A stretch of 37,943 nucleotides of DNA, taken from positions 1-37,943 of IMG/VR virus record IMGVR_UViG_3300036854_000076; one strand, written 5' to 3'. The translations under genes were made by a program, and so were the position numbers. The DNA is from a virus. The notes beneath the pieces were generated by a model. That model worked only from the letters and a program-made list of their open reading frames with translations, did not search any database and was not told the DNA's origin. Position 1 is the stretch's first letter, and the number at the start of each line of letters is the position of its first letter. Shown in pieces: positions 37,460 through 37,943 of the stretch.

Positions 37460-37824
37460 CGATCAACCCGTACCGCCTCATCGCCCTGCTCGTCGCCAGC
37501 TTCGTGCTGGTGGTCGGCCTCGCGCTCGCCGGCGCGGCACAGCCCGCGTGCACCGGCGACCGGCACTACGACGAGGCCGGCCAGTGCTGCCCGTACGTCG
37601 AGGGATGCCCCGACGTTGCGGGATGCCCCGACGTCCTTCCCTGCCCCCCGGTCGAGTGCACCTGCCTGACGGAGAACAAGACGACGGTGGTCCAGGTCGC
37701 CCCAGTCGTCTGCCCGGCGGCGCCCCGGTACATCCGCTGCAAGTACCTCCTCGACGGGACGATCAAGTGCCCGATCAAGGACCACCCGCGCCGGGTCTTC
37801 GTCCCCGAGCCGGCGGCGAAGTAG
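37456..37824 (+). CDS. Secreted Cys-rich protein, 122 aa
   Basis: GTGA overlap with the preceding gene. A hydrophobic signal segment (LIALLVASFVLVVGLALAG) with an AGAAQPA-like cleavage site is followed by a mature domain with eleven Cys, including a tandem motif GCPDVAGCPDV and C-x-C (ECTC). It should be exported and disulfide-linked. An early-operon exported protein is unusual; surface modification or exclusion is possible. No family recognised. Confidence 0.62.
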   Translation: MTINPYRLIALLVASFVLVVGLALAGAAQPACTGDRHYDEAGQCCPYVEGCPDVAGCPDVLPCPPVECTCLTENKTTVVQVAPVVCPAAPRYIRCKYLLDGTIKCPIKDHPRRVFVPEPAAK

Positions 37825-37825
37825 C

Positions 37826-37943
37826 TTGCCGACCAGGGACTACCGGACGGCCACCGGCGCCCGCGTCCCGGGCGTGACGACGGTCAACAAGAACATCGGC
37901 TGGTCGACGGAGAACCTCATCCGCTGGGCGAACCGCGAGGGGC
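37826..37943 (+). CDS. N-terminus of a probable PD-(D/E)XK exonuclease, cut by the right edge
   Basis: TTG at 37826, one base after the previous stop, opens 39 codons to the window end. The sequence (DYRTATGARVPGVTTV...) matches the N-terminal pattern of phage RecB/Cas4-like exonucleases, where a YxxxxGxxVPGVTTI strand precedes the catalytic core. The nuclease motifs themselves lie outside the window, so the call rests on this pattern and on its place in the replication/recombination operon. Confidence 0.5.
   Translation, partial: MPTRDYRTATGARVPGVTTVNKNIGWSTENLIRWANREG

Noticed and set aside
1-37943. Circular or terminally joined genome (right end continuing at the left end)
   Set aside because: Joining the ends gives an early stop in the exonuclease frame, so the window is better seen as an internal piece.
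1-37943. CRISPR arrays or insertion sequences
   Set aside because: No regularly spaced direct repeats of 24-40 bases and no transposase; the only long repeat array is the in-frame collagen region.

Overview
The window is a contiguous piece of a high-GC, tailed, temperate bacteriophage genome with a short-tailed (podovirus-like) architecture. It holds a portal, large terminase, HK97-fold type capsid, scaffold, head-tail adaptor, tail-nozzle-like protein, three large internal (ejection) proteins, the last with a lytic transglycosylase domain, a GH24 lysozyme, two tyrosine recombinases and a prim-pol/helicase. No long-tail genes (tape measure, major tail tube, sheath) are visible. Both ends cut through genes, so this is part of a larger genome. 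The host cannot be named. High GC, two lipobox-bearing lipoproteins, Sec-type signal peptides and a T4-type lysozyme fit a high-GC, probably diderm bacterium.

Layout. (1) 1-1743, left arm: a partial membrane protein (-), a tiny zinc-motif protein (+), a tyrosine integrase (-) and a lipoprotein (-). Three of these have their own TTGACA/TACACT-like promoter placed so that the mRNA would begin at the start codon (leaderless). (2) 1850-29680, one long leftward late operon. Read in the direction of transcription it runs: a small helical protein, an initiator-type tRNA, a small membrane protein, an Ig-like protein, tRNA-His, a string of small beta-structured and secreted proteins, a 676-aa collagen-like tail fibre, a lower-GC accessory island, terminase, portal, scaffold, capsid, head-tail adaptor, tail protein, lectin-like protein, GNAT and 2-oxoglutarate oxygenase enzymes, three internal virion proteins, and the lysis genes. 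Most neighbours overlap by 1-4 bases (ATGA, TGATG, TAGTG), so translation is probably coupled throughout. (3) 29690-30620, control region: an inverted-repeat-rich intergenic stretch, two tandem ribbon-helix-helix repressor genes (-) and a divergent promoter pair whose -35 boxes overlap in one palindrome. Each of these promoters appears to drive a leaderless micro-ORF coupled to, or overlapping the upstream start of, the first real gene. (4) 30613-37943, rightward early operon: many tiny proteins (several zinc-knuckle-like), a second tyrosine recombinase that appears to start with CTG, a prim-pol/helicase, more small proteins, a Cys-rich secreted protein and the beginning of a probable PD-(D/E)XK exonuclease.

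The most interesting signal is regulatory. Hexamers of the type GRCACC/GGTGYC, phased at 10 bp and embedding the -35 box, recur at the integrase, lipoprotein and recombinase-2/early promoters, with a related site at the late promoter. They look like one operator family, possibly bound by the ribbon-helix-helix proteins. A second hypothesis worth testing is that the phage-encoded 2-oxoglutarate/Fe(II) oxygenase modifies the phage's own collagen-like fibre.
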